64,000 nt of DNA. It comes from Brevibacillus fortis. GTDB taxonomy: Bacteria > Bacillota > Bacilli > Brevibacillales > Brevibacillaceae. Shown here piece by piece: positions 60,943 to 64,000 of the stretch (position 1 is its first letter; each line of letters begins with the position of its first letter). The translations under genes and the position numbers were made by a program. The stretch spans positions 186,001 to 250,000 of the forward strand of contig NZ_PXZM01000023.1 in NCBI RefSeq assembly GCF_003013395.1, given 5' to 3'. The notes below the pieces were generated by a model. The model was not told the origin of the DNA. It was given only the letters and a program-made list of their open reading frames with translations, and ran no database searches.

Positions 60943-61560
60943 ATGATACATCCCGATACAGAATTGCGCTACAGGAACGCTCAGATCGGGTACGGTGTGT
61001 TTGCGACAAAGCTGATTCCCAAAGGAACCATTGTATGGGCACAAGACGATCTGGATCAGGTATTGGACCCGGCATTTGTGGAAAGACTTGACTCATTACG
61101 AAAACAGGACGTACAAAAATATTCATTCAAGAACCAGTTCGGAAAGTACATTCTTTGTTGGGATAAGGCAAGGTACGTGAACCACAGCTTTCACGCGAAT
61201 TGTGTGCCTACCATGTATGATCTGGAATTGGCTGCACGGGATATTTTGCCGGGTGAAGAGCTGACTGATGATTATGGGACGTTGAATCTGGATGAACCTT
61301 TTGATTGTTTGCCAGAGTCCGACACAGACCGCTCCAGGGTGATGCCTGATGACTTGCTTCGATATTATCCACAGTGGGATCGAATTGCAGTGGAAGCATT
61401 CCAACGTTTCAATCATGTTGAACAGCCCTTGCTGCATCTGATTTCCCCAAAGCATCTCGAAACGATTCGAGGGATCACAGAACAGCGCTTAGCGATTGAT
61501 TCTGTCATTCATCTGTATTGCAGGCCACAATGGCAAACGAGGCAGCAATGGAAGACGTGA
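60943..61560 (+). CDS. SET-domain protein
   Basis: A 205-residue protein with a compact SET fold: NAQIGYGVFATKLIPKGTIV at the start, the SAM-binding NHSFHANC and the catalytic GEELTDDYGTLN. SET domains methylate lysines in protein substrates; bacterial members are poorly known. ATG 60943 is chosen although AAGGAG is 14 bases away; TTG 60919 would contain that site. Target unknown. Confidence 0.82.
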   Translation: MIHPDTELRYRNAQIGYGVFATKLIPKGTIVWAQDDLDQVLDPAFVERLDSLRKQDVQKYSFKNQFGKYILCWDKARYVNHSFHANCVPTMYDLELAARDILPGEELTDDYGTLNLDEPFDCLPESDTDRSRVMPDDLLRYYPQWDRIAVEAFQRFNHVEQPLLHLISPKHLETIRGITEQRLAIDSVIHLYCRPQWQTRQQWKT

Positions 61561-61561
61561 G

Positions 61562-61585
61562 CGGGTCGGTCAACGACCCGATTTT
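61562..61585 (+). terminator. Terminator of the SET gene
   Basis: CGGGTCG / CGACCCG with loop GTCAA and ATTTTG. Confidence 0.75.
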
Positions 61586-61586
61586 G

Positions 61587-61615
61587 TTGAACTCTGGGTA
61601 GAGAATCAGTATTAT
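61587..61615 (+). promoter_or_regulatory. glnS promoter
   Basis: TTGAAC and TATTAT with a 17-base spacer. Confidence 0.65.
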
Positions 61616-61648
61616 GGAATGTAAAGGTGAAGTGAAAGGTTGATTTCA

Positions 61649-63307
61649 TTGGAAAACAAGGTAGCGGCATCCAATTTTATCCGCAATATCATGATTGATG
61701 ACTTGCAAGAGGGCAAAGTAAAGGAAATCATTACCCGCTTTCCCCCAGAACCGAACGGGTATCTTCATATTGGACATGCGAAAGCGATCTGCCTCAACTT
61801 TGAGTTGGCACGGGAATTTTCCGGCAAGGCCAACCTGCGTTTTGACGATACCAACCCAGTGAAGGAAGACATCGAATACGTAGAAGCAATCAAGCGGGAC
61901 GTTCAATGGCTTGGCTTCGAATGGGACGGGCTGTTTTTTGCATCTGATTACTTTGAAGAGATGTACAACCGTGCGGTGCTGTTGATTAAAAAAGGTCTGG
62001 CTTACGTAGACGATCTGTCTGCCGAAGACATGCGTAAAATGCGTGGAACATGGACAGAGCCAGGTACAGATAGTCCGTTCCGCAGCCGATCTGTGGAGGA
62101 AAACCTGGACCTGCTTGCACGGATGCGCCAAGGAGAATTCAAGGACGGGGAAAAGGTGCTGCGTGCGAAAATCGATATGGCCTCTCAGAACTTCAACATG
62201 CGTGATCCAGTTCTGTATCGGATATCCCATGCAACGCATCACAACACGGGCGACAAATGGTGCATCTATCCGATGTACGACTTCGCTCATCCGCTGGAGG
62301 ATGCGATTGAGGGCGTGACACACTCCCTGTGCTCACTGGAATTCGAGGATCATCGTCCGTTGTACGACTGGGTAGTCCGCGAGTGCGAAATGGAGAATGT
62401 ACCACGCCAGTACGAATTCGCCCGCTTGAACCTGACCAACACCGTTATGAGTAAACGCAAGCTGAAACAGCTCGTCGATGAGAATGTCGTAGACGGCTGG
62501 GATGACCCGCGCATGCCAACCATCGCAGGCTTCCGTCGTCGCGGCTATACACCGGAAGCGATTCGTACATTCGCTCGTGAGGTAGGGGTAGCGCGCGCCA
62601 ACAGCACGGTTGACGAGAAAATGCTGGAGTATTTCATCCGTGAGGACCTGAAGCTGAAGGCACCACGTACGATGGCTGTTTTGAATCCGTTGAAGGTCGT
62701 CATCACGAACTATCCAGAAGGACAAGTCGAGATGCTTGAAGCGGAAATCAATCCAGAGAACCCGGAAATGGGCAATCGTCAAATTCCATTCTCACGCGAA
62801 ATCTACATCGAGCAGGACGACTTCATGGAAAACCCTCCGAGCAAGTATTTCCGCCTGTTCCCGGGAAATGAAGTGCGTCTGAAGCACGCGTATTTCATCA
62901 AATGCAATGACGTCGTGAAGGATGCGGACGGCAACGTGATCGAGCTGCACTGCACATATGATGTTGAGACCAAGAGTGGCAGCGGTTTTACAGGTCGCAA
63001 GGTAAAAGGTACGATTCACTGGGTGGATGCGACCAACGCAGTTCCAGCTGAATTCCGTTTGTATGAGCCATTGATTATGGATGATGAAGATGCGGAGGGT
63101 ACTTTCCTCGACAACATCAACCCAAATTCGTTGGAAGTCGTGCAAGGATATGTGGAGCCAAATATGAAAGAAACCAAGCCACAAGACAAGTATCAATTTT
63201 TCCGTCATGGCTATTTCAATGTCGATCCAAAGCATACGACAGATGATAAGCTCGTATTCAACCGGATTGTATCGTTGAAGAGTTCCTTTGAACTGCCAAA
63301 AGCATAG
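61649..63307 (+). CDS. glnS: Glutaminyl-tRNA synthetase
   Basis: A 552-residue class I tRNA synthetase charging tRNA-Gln directly. HIGH region [46 protein letters not shown] and the KMSKS version VMSKRKL are present, followed by the anticodon-binding beta barrels. TTG 61649 ([13 protein letters not shown]) has AAAGG 9 bases upstream; TTG 61640 three codons earlier is possible. Most Firmicutes lack GlnRS and use GatCAB on misacylated tRNA, so its presence is a lineage marker. Confidence 0.95.
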   Translation: MENKVAASNFIRNIMIDDLQEGKVKEIITRFPPEPNGYLHIGHAKAICLNFELAREFSGKANLRFDDTNPVKEDIEYVEAIKRDVQWLGFEWDGLFFASDYFEEMYNRAVLLIKKGLAYVDDLSAEDMRKMRGTWTEPGTDSPFRSRSVEENLDLLARMRQGEFKDGEKVLRAKIDMASQNFNMRDPVLYRISHATHHNTGDKWCIYPMYDFAHPLEDAIEGVTHSLCSLEFEDHRPLYDWVVRECEMENVPRQYEFARLNLTNTVMSKRKLKQLVDENVVDGWDDPRMPTIAGFRRRGYTPEAIRTFAREVGVARANSTVDEKMLEYFIREDLKLKAPRTMAVLNPLKVVITNYPEGQVEMLEAEINPENPEMGNRQIPFSREIYIEQDDFMENPPSKYFRLFPGNEVRLKHAYFIKCNDVVKDADGNVIELHCTYDVETKSGSGFTGRKVKGTIHWVDATNAVPAEFRLYEPLIMDDEDAEGTFLDNINPNSLEVVQGYVEPNMKETKPQDKYQFFRHGYFNVDPKHTTDDKLVFNRIVSLKSSFELPKA

Positions 63308-63325
63308 GAAATACTCACATAAATC

Positions 63326-63372
63326 AAGCGCTGTTGTGCATGGAGAACCCGTGTGCAGCAGTGCTTTTTTCT
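63326..63372 (+). terminator. Terminator of glnS
   Basis: Imperfect stem AAGCGCTGTTGTGCA / TGCAGCAGTGCTT and T6. Confidence 0.75.
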
Positions 63373-63428
63373 TTCGTCATTATAAATTGGCGTGTATAAT
63401 TATTCTGTTACAAAAAGGGGGACGAGTA

Positions 63429-64000
63429 GTGAACGGGAGAGCAGAACTTACACGTAGTTTGAAGTTGCGGCATATTGTCGTAATTGGACTGGGCTACATG
63501 GCCCCAATGGCCGTTTTTGACACCTTTGGCATTGTTTCTGGAGAAACGGGGGGGCACGTTCCTGCTGCTTATGCAGTCACACTTCTGGCGATCCTGTTTA
63601 CGGCGGCAAGCTACGGAAAGATGGTACGGCTATTCCCTTCAGCAGGAACTGCGTATACGTATACGCAGCAAACGATTCATCCCTATGCAGGATTTTTGGT
63701 AGGCTGGGCGTCCTTGCTGGATTATTTGTTTTTACCGATGATTAACGCCTTGTTGACGGGGGTATACCTATCGTCTGTGTTTCCTGACGTGTCGACGGCG
63801 TGGTGGATTATTGGCTTCATTGTTTTGGTGACAGGGCTAAACGTATTTCGCGTAACGGTGACCGCATCCGTCAACTCGCTTCTGGTGCTGTTTCAAGTCG
63901 TGGTCGTCGTGTTGTTTGCGGGATTGGCAATCCGCGGTCTTATGCAAGGCGATGGGCTTGGACAAGTATTCAACCTTCGTCCATTTTTGTCACCGGACAT
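63429..64000 (+). CDS. APC-superfamily permease, 5' part
   Basis: The first 190 codons of an amino-acid/polyamine permease, cut by the window end. GTG 63429 follows AAAGGGGG. LKLRHIVVIGLGYMAPMAVF and the unwound-helix substrate region SGETGGHVPAAYAV resemble PuuP-type putrescine importers more than basic amino-acid permeases. Five or six membrane helices are visible. Substrate uncertain. Confidence 0.8.
   Translation, partial: MNGRAELTRSLKLRHIVVIGLGYMAPMAVFDTFGIVSGETGGHVPAAYAVTLLAILFTAASYGKMVRLFPSAGTAYTYTQQTIHPYAGFLVGWASLLDYLFLPMINALLTGVYLSSVFPDVSTAWWIIGFIVLVTGLNVFRVTVTASVNSLLVLFQVVVVVLFAGLAIRGLMQGDGLGQVFNLRPFLSPD

Overview
The window reads as chromosomal DNA of a spore-forming Gram-positive of the Bacillales, most likely Brevibacillus or a close Paenibacillaceae relative. 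This is inferred from Spo0E-like phosphatases, NprR/Rap-type RRNPP regulators, RocB and Nup/Ugp-type operons, many GTG/TTG starts with strong AGGAGG ribosome sites, T-rich intrinsic terminators, and a bacterial glutaminyl-tRNA synthetase. No database search was possible; all names rest on motifs and family knowledge.

Layout. (1) 1-2.7 kb: end of eutB, then eutC and a malate dehydrogenase gene. (2) 2.7-23.2 kb: an AT-rich accessory region. It opens with three tandem HTH-TPR (RRNPP-type) regulators interleaved with Spo0E-like phosphatases, decayed Spo0E tails and one small secreted-peptide gene that looks like a Phr/NprX-type signal. Pieces of this unit recur at 12.06 kb (cut by an ISL3-type transposase remnant) and 15.1 kb. 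The rest is secreted or lipoprotein hypotheticals, SUKH-type and other immunity-like genes, a C39-like protease, a broken matrixin, a Tn3 transposase tail and a 250-bp Tn3-like MITE. (3) 23.2-31.9 kb: ECF sigma factor with an amber-interrupted DUF4179-type partner, a secreted HAD phosphatase behind CRE-like boxes, M29 aminopeptidase, cardiolipin synthase and OsmC. (4) 30.2-35.2 kb: an arginine/methylarginine module (RocB, IclR regulator, DDAH, RocE-type permease). (5) 35.3-41.7 kb: a flavin oxidase/PLP enzyme pair, a purine riboswitch with FAD dehydrogenase, small membrane proteins, MarR and a DUF3298-type protein. (6) 41.8-49.8 kb: an MCP, then a SAM-I riboswitch ahead of a BMP/Nup-type nucleoside ABC operon with a YuiH-like molybdoenzyme and a nucleoside phosphorylase. 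(7) 50.2-56.6 kb: a GlpP-headed operon for glycerol-3-phosphate/glycerophosphodiester uptake and hydrolysis. (8) 56.6-64 kb: a dCache-type MCP, secreted gamma-glutamyltransferase behind a c-di-GMP-I riboswitch, a SET protein, glnS, and the start of an APC permease.

The most original candidates are the RRNPP/Spo0E array with its putative signal peptide, and three riboswitch-gene pairings: SAM-I with a nucleoside transporter, a guanine-type purine aptamer built like an ON switch, and c-di-GMP-I with ggt. Two approximately 200-bp elements made of nested perfect inverted repeats, at 2.7 and 49.9 kb, share an architecture but not a sequence and remain unexplained.
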